NCBI RefSeq assembly: GCF_036178145.1
Contig: NZ_CP108067.1
Location: forward strand, 8,509,001 to 8,573,000
Length of the DNA: 64,000 nucleotides
DNA from: Streptomyces sp. NBC_00273
GTDB lineage: Bacteria > Actinomycetota > Actinomycetes > Streptomycetales > Streptomycetaceae
Direction of reading: 5' to 3'
This document shows, piece after piece, positions 32,654 through 41,793 of the stretch. The notes beneath the pieces were generated by a model that was not told where the DNA came from, made no database searches, and was given only the letters and a program-made list of their open reading frames with translations. The translations under genes and the position numbers were made by a program. The stretch's first letter is position 1, and each line of letters starts with the position of its first letter.

Positions 32654-33769
32654 ATGGAGACGGAGCTGAGCAAGAAACTGGGAGTCGAGCACGCCATCTT
32701 CGGCTTCACGCCCTTCCCGGCGGTCGCCGCTGCGATCACCCGCGCGGGCGGTTTCGGTGTCCTCGGCGCGGTCCGCTACACGGCCCCCGACGACCTGAAA
32801 CGCGACCTCGACTGGATGCAGGCGCACACCGACGGCAAGCCCTACGGCCTCGACGTCGTCATGCCCGCCAAGAAGGCCGTCGACGGCATCGGCGAAGCCG
32901 ACATCGAGGCGATGATCCCGGACCCGCACCGCGCCTTCGTCCGCGAGACCCTCGCCAAGCACCACGTGCCCGAGCTCGCCGAGGGCGAGGCCTCGGGCTG
33001 GCGGATCACCGGCTGGATGGAACAGGTCGCCCGGAGCCAGCTCGACGTCGCCTTCGACTACCCCATCAAACTCCTGGCGAACGCCCTCGGTTCCCCGCCC
33101 GCCGACGTCATCGCGCGCGCCCACGACCACGGCGTCCTCGTCGCCGCCCTCGCCGGCAGCGCCAAGCACGCCCGCCGCCACGTCGAAGCCGGCATCGACA
33201 TCGTCGTCGCCCAGGGCTACGAGGCCGGCGGCCACACCGGCGACATCGCCACCATGGTCCTGGTCCCCGAGATCGTCGAGGCCGTCGCCCCCCTCCCGGT
33301 CCTCGCCGCCGGCGGCATCGGCAGCGGCGAGCAGATCGCCGCCGGCCTCGCCCTCGGCGCCCAGGGTGCCTGGCTCGGCTCGCTCTGGCTCACCACCACC
33401 GAGGCCGACCTCCACTCGCGCGCCCTCACCGAGAAACTGCTCGCCGCCGGCTCCGGCGACACCGTCCGCTCCCGCGCCCTCACCGGCAAGCCCGCCCGCC
33501 AGTTGCGCACCGAGTGGACCGACGCCTGGGACGACCCGGCGGGCCCGGGCGCGCTCCCCATGCCGCTCCAGGGCCTGCTCGTCGCCGAAGCCGTCTCCCG
33601 GATCCAGAAGTACGAGATCCAGCCGCTGCTCGGCACTCCCGTCGGGCAGATCGTCGGCCGGATGACCGAGGAACGCAGCGTCCAGGCCGTCTTCGACGAC
33701 CTCACCAGCGGGTTCGAGAGGGCGATCGACCGCATCAACCGCATCGCCGGCCGAGTCCGAGAGGCGTGA
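32654..33769 (+). CDS. nitronate monooxygenase / 2-nitropropane dioxygenase-like flavoprotein
   Basis: This 371-residue FMN TIM-barrel protein has LGVEHAIFGFTPFPAVAAAITRAGGFGVLGAV at residues 9-40 and the FMN phosphate-binding stretch VLAAGGIGSGEQIAAGLALGAQGAWLGS near 216-243. The family includes mycobacterial members such as IpdC/Rv3553 in cholesterol ring degradation and Rv1533. A reductase role on an acyl-CoA is therefore as likely as nitronate oxidation. The next gene (acyl-CoA synthetase) follows after 5 bp, and an operator shared with steroid-type genes precedes it. This context favours lipid or sterol catabolism. Confidence 0.87.
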   Translation: METELSKKLGVEHAIFGFTPFPAVAAAITRAGGFGVLGAVRYTAPDDLKRDLDWMQAHTDGKPYGLDVVMPAKKAVDGIGEADIEAMIPDPHRAFVRETLAKHHVPELAEGEASGWRITGWMEQVARSQLDVAFDYPIKLLANALGSPPADVIARAHDHGVLVAALAGSAKHARRHVEAGIDIVVAQGYEAGGHTGDIATMVLVPEIVEAVAPLPVLAAGGIGSGEQIAAGLALGAQGAWLGSLWLTTTEADLHSRALTEKLLAAGSGDTVRSRALTGKPARQLRTEWTDAWDDPAGPGALPMPLQGLLVAEAVSRIQKYEIQPLLGTPVGQIVGRMTEERSVQAVFDDLTSGFERAIDRINRIAGRVREA

Positions 33770-33774
33770 CCGAC

Positions 33775-35358
33775 ATGACCGCGACGACGTCCACGACCCC
33801 CACCGCCGACCAGCAGCCCCCCAACGGCTTCTGGGCCCAGGCCGCCGCCGACCCCGGGCGCGCCGTCCTGGTGACCCCCGAGGGCGAGGAATGGAGCGCC
33901 GGCCGGCTGCACGCCGACGTCAACCGCCTCGTCCACGGCCTGCGCGCCGCCGGCCTGGAGAAGGGCGACGTCTTCGCCGTCGTCCTCCCCAACGGCGTCG
34001 AGTTCCTCACCGCCTACCTGGCCGCCTCCCAGGCGGGCTTCTACCTCGTCCCCGTCAACCACCACCTCGTCGGCCCCGAGATCGCCTGGATCGTCTCCGA
34101 CTCCGGAGCCAAGGTCCTCATCGCCCACGAGCGCTTCGCCGACGCCGCCACCGCCGCCGCAGACGAGGCCGCCCTGCCCACGAGCCACCGCTACGCCGTC
34201 GGAGCGGTCGCGGGCTTCCGGCCGTACGCGCAGCTGCTCGACGGGCAGCCCGCGACCACCCCCGAGGGCCGCACGCTGGGCTGGGTCATGAACTACACCT
34301 CCGGCACCACCGGCCGCCCGCGCGGCATCCGCCGCCCGCTGCCCGGCAAGCTCCCGGAGGAGACGTACCTGGGCGGCTTCCTCGGCATCTTCGGCATCCG
34401 GCCCTTCGACGGCAACGTCCACCTGGTCTGCTCGCCGCTCTACCACACGGCCGTCCTCCAATTCGCGGGCGCCGCCCTGCACATCGGGCACCCGCTGGTC
34501 CTGATGGACAAGTGGACGCCGCAGGAGATGCTCCGCCTGATCGACGGCCACGCCTGCACGCACACCCACATGGTGCCGACCCAGTTCCACCGCCTCCTCG
34601 CCCTCCCCCAGGAGACGAAGGACGCGTACGACGTCTCCTCGATGCGGCACGCCATCCACGGCGCCGCGCCCTGCCCCGACCACGTCAAACGGGCGATGAT
34701 CGACTGGTGGGGCCACTGCGTGGAGGAGTACTACGCGGCCAGCGAGGGCGGCGGAGCCTTCGCGACCGCCGAGGACTGGCTGAAGAAGCCGGGAACCGTC
34801 GGCAAGGCCTGGCCGATCAGCGAACTCGCCGTCTTCGACGACGACGGCAACCGGCTGCCCGCCGGGGAACTGGGCACCGTCTACCTCAAGATGAACACCG
34901 GCGGCTTCAGCTACCACAAGGACGAGGGCAAGACGCGGAAGAACCGGATCGGCGACTTCTTCACGGTCGGCGACCTGGGGCTGATCGACGAGGAGGGCTA
35001 CCTCTTCCTCCGCGACCGCAAGATCGACATGATCATCTCGGGCGGGGTCAACATCTACCCGGCCGAGATCGAATCGGCCCTGCTCACCCACCCGGCCGTG
35101 GCGGACGCCGCCGCCTTCGGCATCCCGCACGCCGACTGGGGCGAGCAGGTCAAGGCGGTCGTCGAACCGGCCGAGGGCTTCGTCGCGGGCGACGCCCTGG
35201 CCGCGGAGATCCTGCACCACTGCGAGCGGCAGCTCGCCGGCTACAAGCGCCCCAAGACGGTCGACTTCATCGAGACGATGCCGCGCGACCCGAACGGCAA
35301 GCTCTACAAGCGGCGGCTGCGCGATCCTTACTGGGAGGGCCACGAACGCGCGATGTGA
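33775..35358 (+). CDS. acyl-CoA synthetase (FadD4-like)
   Basis: This 527-residue ANL-family enzyme activates a carboxylic acid to its acyl-CoA through an acyl-AMP. The P-loop is YTSGTTGRPRGI near residue 174-186, the adenylate motif is YYAASEGGG near 320, the hinge Asp is in LFLRDRKIDMIISGG, and the catalytic Lys is in PNGKLYKRRL near the C-terminus. Start ATG 33775. It is co-transcribed with the flavoprotein upstream. The sequence is closest in memory to mycobacterial FadD4-type ligases, which act on medium/long-chain or steroid-derived acids. The substrate is inferred. Confidence 0.9.
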   Translation: MTATTSTTPTADQQPPNGFWAQAAADPGRAVLVTPEGEEWSAGRLHADVNRLVHGLRAAGLEKGDVFAVVLPNGVEFLTAYLAASQAGFYLVPVNHHLVGPEIAWIVSDSGAKVLIAHERFADAATAAADEAALPTSHRYAVGAVAGFRPYAQLLDGQPATTPEGRTLGWVMNYTSGTTGRPRGIRRPLPGKLPEETYLGGFLGIFGIRPFDGNVHLVCSPLYHTAVLQFAGAALHIGHPLVLMDKWTPQEMLRLIDGHACTHTHMVPTQFHRLLALPQETKDAYDVSSMRHAIHGAAPCPDHVKRAMIDWWGHCVEEYYAASEGGGAFATAEDWLKKPGTVGKAWPISELAVFDDDGNRLPAGELGTVYLKMNTGGFSYHKDEGKTRKNRIGDFFTVGDLGLIDEEGYLFLRDRKIDMIISGGVNIYPAEIESALLTHPAVADAAAFGIPHADWGEQVKAVVEPAEGFVAGDALAAEILHHCERQLAGYKRPKTVDFIETMPRDPNGKLYKRRLRDPYWEGHERAM

Positions 35359-35376
35359 GCCCGCCGGCCGACCACG

Positions 35377-36144
35377 TCACCAGTACGTGAAGTCGTACAC
35401 CCGGGCGCAATAGGGGTCCTCGACCTCCGAGGCGTTCTGATCGAGCTCGCCGCGTACGAGCGAGGGCAGCGCCGCCATCAGCGCGGTGCACCCCCCTCGT
35501 ACGCGTCCCCCGCGGTCCAGCAGGGACAGGTCCACGCCGATCCGCGCCGCCGGTCCTGTCGGTCCTGCCGGTCCTGCCGGTCCATCGGTCCGGTCCACGT
35601 ACAGCCGCACCGTGTCCGGGCCGGTCAGCAGGAATCCGCCGAGCAGCAGCTCGGGTCCCGCCCCGGACTCCGGGGGCGCGGAGAACGGGCTCGCTACGGA
35701 GAACGGGCTCAGCACGCAGACGGCGGCGTGCAGCGCGTCGCTGCGGTCGTACACGGGATCCTCGCCGAAGCGCACGGCCTCGGCGCCGGCGTCGACGACG
35801 GGGATGTCCAGCCCGTCCCGGAAAGCGGGCTCCGGCTGCGGCCCGGCGGCGAGCCGCCGCAGGGTCCCCTCGATCGCCGACCACGGGACGTTGGTGTCGT
35901 ACGCGTCGAGCAGGGGCAGGTCGTAGGCGACCGACGTACTCAGATCGTGGCCGTCCCACAGGACCACACGGGTGAGCCACGGTCGACCGGGCGGTTGCAG
36001 CACACCGCGCACCGGCCGTCCCGCGCCCGGCCGCTCGGCCCCCGGCGCGGGGGAGACGTGGCGCAGCAACGCCCAGAGCACGGTGCGGTGCAGGTCGGTC
36101 AGTCCGCCCTCGGTCCAGTCCGACCGCGCGTCCGCTGAGGTCAT
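35377..36144 (-). CDS. hypothetical protein with collagen-like segment
   Basis: I do not recognise this 255-residue soluble protein. Residues 1-130 look globular (RTVLWALLRHVSPAPGAER, VVLWDGHDLSTSVAYDLPLLDAYDTNVPW). Near residue 190 it has DGPAGPAGPTGPAARIG, a short Gly-Pro-Ala run encoded by a 9-bp repeat. The C-terminus reads EDPYCARVYDFTYW. No signal peptide or membrane segment is seen. It converges with the acyl-CoA synthetase and may be a Streptomyces-restricted conserved protein. Confidence 0.7.
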   Translation of the reverse strand: MTSADARSDWTEGGLTDLHRTVLWALLRHVSPAPGAERPGAGRPVRGVLQPPGRPWLTRVVLWDGHDLSTSVAYDLPLLDAYDTNVPWSAIEGTLRRLAAGPQPEPAFRDGLDIPVVDAGAEAVRFGEDPVYDRSDALHAAVCVLSPFSVASPFSAPPESGAGPELLLGGFLLTGPDTVRLYVDRTDGPAGPAGPTGPAARIGVDLSLLDRGGRVRGGCTALMAALPSLVRGELDQNASEVEDPYCARVYDFTYW

Positions 36145-36268
36145 GCCCCCATCCTCGGGCCCCCGAGCGTCCGGCCCGGGCGATCGGAACCCGCCACGCC
36201 GGGCGAATCCGTGAGAAGAGCCACGTCAAGGCACCTGAGGCGCGCCTTGCGGCGCACTTGAGGGACGC

Positions 36269-36287
36269 ATCTGGCAACTTGGCAGAT
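36269..36287. promoter_or_regulatory. inverted repeat overlapping the exchanger leader
   Basis: ATCTG and CAGAT flank GCAACTTGG and end at the base before the ATG of the Ca2+/H+ exchanger gene. A hairpin here would cover the translation initiation region, where no good ribosome site is seen. It could be a translational control element or chance. Confidence 0.35.
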
Positions 36288-37391
36288 ATGGGTACGACTA
36301 AGCGCAGATCCTTCCTGACCGACTGGACCGTCGTGGTCCCCGTGGTGGCGCTGGTCGCGCTCGTCCTCAGCTGGGGGCGGGACCTGCCCGGTTTCGCGGT
36401 GGCGCTCGTCGCCCTCTGCCTGGCCGGTGCGGTCCTCGCCGCCGTGCACCACGCCGAGGTCGTCGCCCACCGGGTCGGCGAACCCTTCGGCTCCCTCGTC
36501 CTCGCCGTGGCCGTCACCGTCATCGAGGTGGCGCTCATCGTCACCCTGATGGCCGACGGCGGCGACAAGTCCGCCTCGCTCGCCCGGGACACGGTCTTCG
36601 CCGCCGTCATGATCACGTGCAACGGGATCGTCGGCCTGTCGCTGCTCGTCGGCGCCCTGCGCAACCGGATCGCCGTCTTCAACCCCGAAGGGTCCGGCGC
36701 CGCCCTCGCCACCGTCGCGACGCTGGCCACCCTGAGCCTGGTCCTGCCGACCTTCACCACCAGCAAGCCAGGCCCCGAGTTCTCGGCCGCGCAGCTCATC
36801 TTCGCCGCCGTCGCCTCGCTCGCCCTGTACGGACTCTTCGTCGCCGTCCAGACGGTCCGTCACCGCAGCTACTTCCTGCCCGTGGACACCGGAACGGGCT
36901 CCGGCGACGCCGACGGTCACGCCGAGCCGCCCACCGTCCGCGCCGCCCTCCTCAGCCTCGGCCTGCTGCTGATCGCGCTCGTCGCGGTCGTCGGCGACGC
37001 CAAGGCCGTCTCCCCGACCATCGAACGGGCCGTCGCGGCCGCCGGCCTGCCCCAGGCGGTCGTCGGCGTGATCATCGCTCTGCTCGTCCTGCTGCCCGAG
37101 ACCCTCGCCGCCGTTCGCGCCGCCCGCCGCGACCGCGTGCAGACCAGTCTCAACCTGGCCTACGGATCCGCCATCGCCAGCATCGGCCTGACCATCCCCG
37201 CCATCGCCCTGGCCTCGATCTGGCTCTCCGGCCCGCTCCTGCTCGGCCTCGGCCCGATCCACATGGTGCTGCTCGCGCTGACCGTCGTGGTCAGCGCCCT
37301 CACCATCGTCCCCGGGCGCGCCACGCTGCTCCAGGGCGGCGTGCACATCGTGCTGCTGGCCGCGTACCTCTTCCTGGCCGTCAGCCCGTGA
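36288..37391 (+). CDS. Ca2+/H+ (cation/proton) exchanger, ChaA type
   Basis: This 367-residue inner-membrane protein is of the CaCA superfamily, with about 11 hydrophobic segments. The two inverted α-repeats carry the acidic ion-binding residues: VAVTVIEVALIVTLMADGG (near residues 80-98) and IALLVLLPETLAAVRAARRD (near 264-283). This matches ChaA/y4hA exchangers that extrude Ca2+ or Na+/K+ at alkaline pH. Start ATG 36288 lacks a strong ribosome site. It is a single gene, convergent with the penicillin-acylase gene. Confidence 0.92.
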   Translation: MGTTKRRSFLTDWTVVVPVVALVALVLSWGRDLPGFAVALVALCLAGAVLAAVHHAEVVAHRVGEPFGSLVLAVAVTVIEVALIVTLMADGGDKSASLARDTVFAAVMITCNGIVGLSLLVGALRNRIAVFNPEGSGAALATVATLATLSLVLPTFTTSKPGPEFSAAQLIFAAVASLALYGLFVAVQTVRHRSYFLPVDTGTGSGDADGHAEPPTVRAALLSLGLLLIALVAVVGDAKAVSPTIERAVAAAGLPQAVVGVIIALLVLLPETLAAVRAARRDRVQTSLNLAYGSAIASIGLTIPAIALASIWLSGPLLLGLGPIHMVLLALTVVVSALTIVPGRATLLQGGVHIVLLAAYLFLAVSP

Positions 37392-37451
37392 GGGACCGGA
37401 AGCGCGACCGGGGCCAGGGCCGGGGCCGGGAAGAGGAACGCGGGCCGCGCA

Positions 37452-39953
37452 TCACCGCCGTTCGCGGGCCAGGACCACCTTCAGCTTCGGCGACGTGAGG
37501 ATGTCCCGCTCGCAGAAACGTGCCGTGACCCAGCGCTCCTCGGAGTACATCCGGGTCTGGTCGGCGTAGTACGGCGAGAGCGGGTTCGAGGACTGGCTGT
37601 ACGTCAGCAGGGTGCGCGCCACCGGACAGCGGCCGCCGTTCCAGCCGACCGCCTGGATGTGGCTGGACCCGTGCGTGACCTCCGGGTAGCCGCCGGCCGC
37701 CGCGTTCCACGGCGCCTCGATCTTGTTCCAGACGCCGAGCGCCTCCGTACCGCCGCCCACCGGCAGCTTGCGTCCGCCCCGCACCACGAACTGGTGCTCA
37801 CCCAGCGGGGCGTCCAGCGCGATCCCGGCCGCCTTCAACTCCGCCACCGCGTCCGCGAGCGCCCGCCCGATGCCGGGCGCCGCCCGGTTGAGCGTACGGG
37901 GGGTGCGTACGGGGTCGGCCGCCGAGAACGGCACCAGCCACAGGTCCTTGGCCGGCGTCGAGGCCGTCAGCCTGCGCCAGAACCGGTCGAAGAGCAGCGC
38001 GCCGCGGCTGGCACCGTCGGTCGTGCGGTCCCAGCCCGCCAGCACCGTGCAGGCCGCCGAGACGTCCACCGCAGCGCCGTCGCTCGCCGTCGCCGTCCCG
38101 CCCGGCAGACCGGCACACGCCTTCGCCGCGTCGGCCGCCGCCAGATCACCGGCCGGCACCCGGTTCGCGAACTGCTGTTCCTGAAGGTCGGCCACGGTCA
38201 GCCGGCCCCTCGCGGCCATCGCGGAGACGTCCTCGACCGCGCCGCGCGTGCGCAGCGAGCGCGGGGTGGCGACGTTGCCCCAGATCCGCTCGTAGCCCGT
38301 CAGCGGCCGGTCGGCGTTGGCCAGCCAGGCGCTGTCGTTGGAGTTCTCGGCGTACGGGGCGCCCTGTAGCGTCGGTGCCTTCCCCGGGCCGAAGACGCCC
38401 GGTTGCACCGCGTCCGGATCGGAGCCGATCGCGCAGTCACCGCGCGAACCGTCCAGCACCGCCAGCCCCGAGGCCGGGTACGTGGCCCGGCCCAGCGGGG
38501 TGGAGCAGCGGGCCGCCAGTTCGTCGGTGATCCGGGGGAGCACCTGGGTCTGGGTGAAGAGGGTGCCGCCCGCGGAGTCGGCGGCCACGGTGTTGACCCA
38601 GGGCAGGCCCTGGGTGCGCCCCAGCGCGTCCTGGATCCCGGCCACCGAGCGGGCCCTGCCCATCGCCAGGGCGGTGTCGGAGCCGCGCAGGTTCACCGCG
38701 TTCGGGTCGTTCAGCGCGTACGCCGTCCGGGCGGTCCAGGGCAGAGGCAGGCTCGGGCCGAGGTCCGAGACCACCGGTCCGTAGCGGGTCCACCACTGGG
38801 TGCGGGTGACCGGGGCGCCGCCCGCCACCGGGACGGTGACGGTCCGTCGGGTCATGCTCTCCGGCGTGCCGTCGACGAGGTAGGCGGTCGGGTCGGCCGG
38901 GTCCAGGGCGAGCTGGTGCAGGTTCACGGGGGTGCCGGTGGCGACCGTGTGGCTCCAGGCCACCTTCTCGTTGAAACCGACGTTGATCACGGCGGTGCCG
39001 AGCAGGGAGGCGCCCGAGACGTTCAGCTCACCCGGGATGGTCTGCTGGAACTGCCAGAAGCGGCGCCCGCCGTGCCACGGGTAGTGCGGGTTCCCGAGGA
39101 GCAGACCGCGGCCGTTCGCCGTGGTGGAGCCGGCGAAGGCCACCGCGTTGGAGCCCATGTCGTAGCGGCTGGTGTCGAAGAACTCCCGCGCGGCCTCGGC
39201 AGCGGCCGCCGGATCGGCGTCCTGCGGATCGGCGTCCTGCGGATCGGCGGCTTGGGGATCGGCGGCTTGCGGGCGCGCCGAGGGGCCGGCCGGGGTCCCC
39301 GCGGTGCCCGGGGGCTGCGCGGCCGTGATGCCGTCGATGCCGCGGCCCTGGCCGCCGAGGACCGAGACCGCGAAGGCGCGGGCGGCCACATCGGCCGTGG
39401 TGACCGGACGGACCCAGCCTGCGCCCTTGCACGCCGGGTCGGTGACCTCGTTCTGGGTCAGCCAGGCGTTGTACCCGGCGGCCCAGCCGCGCATCAGCTC
39501 CTTGAGGTCCTTGGTGGGACCGGCGGGGGCCGGTGTCGCCAGCAGCTTCTCCACCGTCCCGGACTCCCGCACCCCCTTGAAGTACAGGTCGCTGGAGAGG
39601 TTCTTCGTGGCCGAGGAGAGCGAGAAGTCGGGCGCGGCGTCGGCGCCGAACCAGCGGGAACGCTCACCGGAGACGGTCACGAACCCGTCGGCGAGGACGC
39701 AGACCTGGTCGGCGGCCTGGGCCCAGCCGGTGCCGAAGCCGAGCCGCGCGTAGTCGGGGGCGAGGATGTGCGGGATGCCGTTCTCGGTGTACCGGATGAC
39801 GGCGGACAGACCGCCGCCGGCGGCCGTCCGGTCGTCGGGCGCCGGGGCCGCAGAGGCCTGCGGCACGGCGGCCGTCGCGGCGAGCAGAGCGGCGCCGGTG
39901 AGGGCGACGCGGCGGAGTATCGGACGAGTGCTGAGGTGCAACAGTCCTCCCAA
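37452..39953 (-). CDS. secreted penicillin-acylase-family hydrolase
   Basis: This 833-residue Ntn hydrolase precursor has a signal peptide (RRVALTGAALLAATAAVPQASA, cleavage near 35), then the α-subunit to about residue 263, then the nucleophile Ser268 in RYDMGSNAVAF, which starts the β-subunit after autocatalytic cleavage. A flexible linker of four PQAAD/PQDAD pentapeptides (about 228-248) precedes the cleavage site and is encoded by a 15-bp repeat. GIPHILAPDYARLGFGTGWAQAADQ is the family's N-terminal signature. Relatives hydrolyse lactone quorum signals, cyclic lipopeptides (echinocandin deacylase) or penicillins, with quorum quenching or lipopeptide deacylation most likely. Confidence 0.92.
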   Translation of the reverse strand: MGGLLHLSTRPILRRVALTGAALLAATAAVPQASAAPAPDDRTAAGGGLSAVIRYTENGIPHILAPDYARLGFGTGWAQAADQVCVLADGFVTVSGERSRWFGADAAPDFSLSSATKNLSSDLYFKGVRESGTVEKLLATPAPAGPTKDLKELMRGWAAGYNAWLTQNEVTDPACKGAGWVRPVTTADVAARAFAVSVLGGQGRGIDGITAAQPPGTAGTPAGPSARPQAADPQAADPQDADPQDADPAAAAEAAREFFDTSRYDMGSNAVAFAGSTTANGRGLLLGNPHYPWHGGRRFWQFQQTIPGELNVSGASLLGTAVINVGFNEKVAWSHTVATGTPVNLHQLALDPADPTAYLVDGTPESMTRRTVTVPVAGGAPVTRTQWWTRYGPVVSDLGPSLPLPWTARTAYALNDPNAVNLRGSDTALAMGRARSVAGIQDALGRTQGLPWVNTVAADSAGGTLFTQTQVLPRITDELAARCSTPLGRATYPASGLAVLDGSRGDCAIGSDPDAVQPGVFGPGKAPTLQGAPYAENSNDSAWLANADRPLTGYERIWGNVATPRSLRTRGAVEDVSAMAARGRLTVADLQEQQFANRVPAGDLAAADAAKACAGLPGGTATASDGAAVDVSAACTVLAGWDRTTDGASRGALLFDRFWRRLTASTPAKDLWLVPFSAADPVRTPRTLNRAAPGIGRALADAVAELKAAGIALDAPLGEHQFVVRGGRKLPVGGGTEALGVWNKIEAPWNAAAGGYPEVTHGSSHIQAVGWNGGRCPVARTLLTYSQSSNPLSPYYADQTRMYSEERWVTARFCERDILTSPKLKVVLARERR
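39211..39270. repeat. 15-bp tandem repeat, four copies, in the acylase linker
   Basis: GGATCGGCGTCCTGC occurs twice, followed by two GGATCGGCGGCTTGS units. It keeps the reading frame and codes for the pentapeptide repeats just before the autoproteolytic site of the acylase. Confidence 0.92.
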
Positions 39954-40098
39954 GTAGCCTGTGGATGGGCGTGGTTACCCGTTGGACAGGCGGTACGTCC
40001 GTGCCCCCACACTCATTCAGCCGGTCCGATGATCTGTCAACATCCCGTTTGGTATCCGGTTATTGACCTTGGGTGTGCGGGAGGACGAGGATCGCGGC

Positions 40099-41631
40099 AT
40101 GACGGCAGCGCGGGCACTGCGGGCAGTGCGGGACAACACGGTCGACGGGTTGGTGCACGACAGCGCGCGGCGGGTCCCCGACCGCCCGGCCGTGCGCTAC
40201 GGCGAGCGGAGCTGGACGTACGCGGAACTCGACGCGGCCGTCACCACTGGCGCCGCCGTGCTGCGGGAGCGGTACGGACTGGCCACCGGGGACCGGGTCG
40301 CCACCTTCGCCCACAACAGCGACGCCTACCTCCTGGCCTACCTCGCCTGCGCCCGGGCCGGACTCACCCACGTCCCGGTCAACCAGAACCTCACCGGCGA
40401 GGACCTCGCGCACATCCTGGACGACTCCGGCAGCGCTTTGGTCCTCGCCGATCCCGACCTGGCCGGGCGGATCCCCGACGGGTACCGGGTACGGGCGCTG
40501 CGCGACGCCCCCGACTCCTTCCTGGCGGAGCTGGCCGATCCGCTGCCCTTCGAGGCCGACCGGGATCCGGACGCGCTGGTACAGCTCCTCTACACCTCGG
40601 GGACCACCGCCCTGCCCAAGGGCGCGATGATGACCCACCGGGCCCTCGCCCACGAGTACGAGAGCGCGATCGAGGCACTGGACCTGGCCGAGGACGACCG
40701 GCCCGTGCACTCACTGCCGCTCTACCACTCGGCGCAGATGCACGTCTTCCTGCTGCCGTACCTGGCGGTGGGAGCACGGAACACGATCGTGGACGCGCCG
40801 GTCGCGGAGCAGGTCTTCGACCTGGTCGAGGCAGGGGAGGCGGACAGCCTCTTCGCCCCGCCGACGGTGTGGATCGGCCTGTCCCAGCACCCGGAGTTCG
40901 CGGTGCGTGAGCTGGGCGCGCTGCGGAAGGCGTACTACGGGGCCTCGATCATGCCGGTCCCGGTCTTGGAACGCCTGCGCGAGCGGCTGCCCGGGCTCGG
41001 CTTCTACAACTGCTTCGGCCAGAGCGAGATCGGCCCGCTGGCCACCGTGCTCGGACCGCTGGAGCACGAGGGGCGGATGGACTCCTGCGGGCGGCCGGTG
41101 CGCCACGTGGAGGCGAAGGTCGTCGACGAGGACGGCAAGGACGTGCCGGACGGAACGGCGGGCGAGGTGGTCTACCGCTCGCCACAGCTCTGCCTGGGGT
41201 ACTGGAACGACCCGGTGGCCACGGAGAAGGCCTTCCGGGCAGGCTGGTTCCGCTCGGGCGACCTCGCGGTGCGCGACGCACAGGGGTACTTCACGGTCGT
41301 GGACCGGGTGAAGGACGTCATCAACTCCGGCGGGGTGCTGGTCGCCTCGCGGCAGGTGGAGGACGTGCTCTATACCCATCCGGGCGTGGCCGAGGCGGCG
41401 GTGGTGGGGCTGCCCGACGAGCGCTGGATCGAGGCGGTCACCGCGGTGGTGGTCCCGCGCGGGGAGGCGGGGGAGGTGACGGAGGCCGAGCTGATGGCCT
41501 ACGCGAGGGAGAGGCTCGCCCACTTCAAGGCTCCGAAGCGGGTGCTCTTCGTGGACGCCCTCCCGCGCAACGCCAGCGGCAAGATCCTCAAGCGGGAACT
41601 GCGCGACCGCTTCGCAAACCCCGGCCGCTGA
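40099..41631 (+). CDS. fatty-acid/acyl-CoA ligase (AMP-binding)
   Basis: This 510-residue ANL enzyme starts at ATG 40099 (MTAARALRAVRDN) after GAGG; 12 further in-frame codons upstream are unlikely to be used. The P-loop is LLYTSGTTALPKGAMMTH near residue 162-179, the adenylate motif FYNCFGQSEIG near 300, the hinge VDRVKDVINSGG near 405 and the catalytic Lys is in NASGKILKREL near 495. It makes an acyl-CoA from an unknown acid and resembles mycobacterial FadD enzymes. It is divergent from the penicillin-acylase gene, 145 bp apart. Confidence 0.9.
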   Translation: MTAARALRAVRDNTVDGLVHDSARRVPDRPAVRYGERSWTYAELDAAVTTGAAVLRERYGLATGDRVATFAHNSDAYLLAYLACARAGLTHVPVNQNLTGEDLAHILDDSGSALVLADPDLAGRIPDGYRVRALRDAPDSFLAELADPLPFEADRDPDALVQLLYTSGTTALPKGAMMTHRALAHEYESAIEALDLAEDDRPVHSLPLYHSAQMHVFLLPYLAVGARNTIVDAPVAEQVFDLVEAGEADSLFAPPTVWIGLSQHPEFAVRELGALRKAYYGASIMPVPVLERLRERLPGLGFYNCFGQSEIGPLATVLGPLEHEGRMDSCGRPVRHVEAKVVDEDGKDVPDGTAGEVVYRSPQLCLGYWNDPVATEKAFRAGWFRSGDLAVRDAQGYFTVVDRVKDVINSGGVLVASRQVEDVLYTHPGVAEAAVVGLPDERWIEAVTAVVVPRGEAGEVTEAELMAYARERLAHFKAPKRVLFVDALPRNASGKILKRELRDRFANPGR

Positions 41632-41703
41632 CACCCTGCCACCGACGCCGGGCCGCTGACGCCGGGCCGCTGACGGCAGGCCAGGGGAGTCCGGTCAGTC
41701 GGG

Positions 41704-41767
41704 GAGCCCGGCCGGGGGAGTCCGGCCGGGGGAGTCCGGCCGGGGGAGTCCGGCCGGGGGAGTCCGG
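41704..41767. repeat. 14-bp tandem repeat, about 4.6 copies
   Basis: GAGTCCGGCCGGGG is repeated head to tail with one variant first unit (GAGCCCGGCCGGGG). It lies in the 162-bp gap between convergent genes (acyl-CoA ligase and BrkB-like). The copies are nearly identical, so the number may vary between strains. Confidence 0.92.
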
Positions 41768-41793
41768 CTTCTGGCGGCCGGCCGGGGGCTCGG

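Noticed and set aside
40020..40070. A possible KstR box before the FadD gene at 40099
   Set aside because: AAC and GTT half-sites are present in CAACATCCCGTTTGG, but their spacing is 5 instead of 2.
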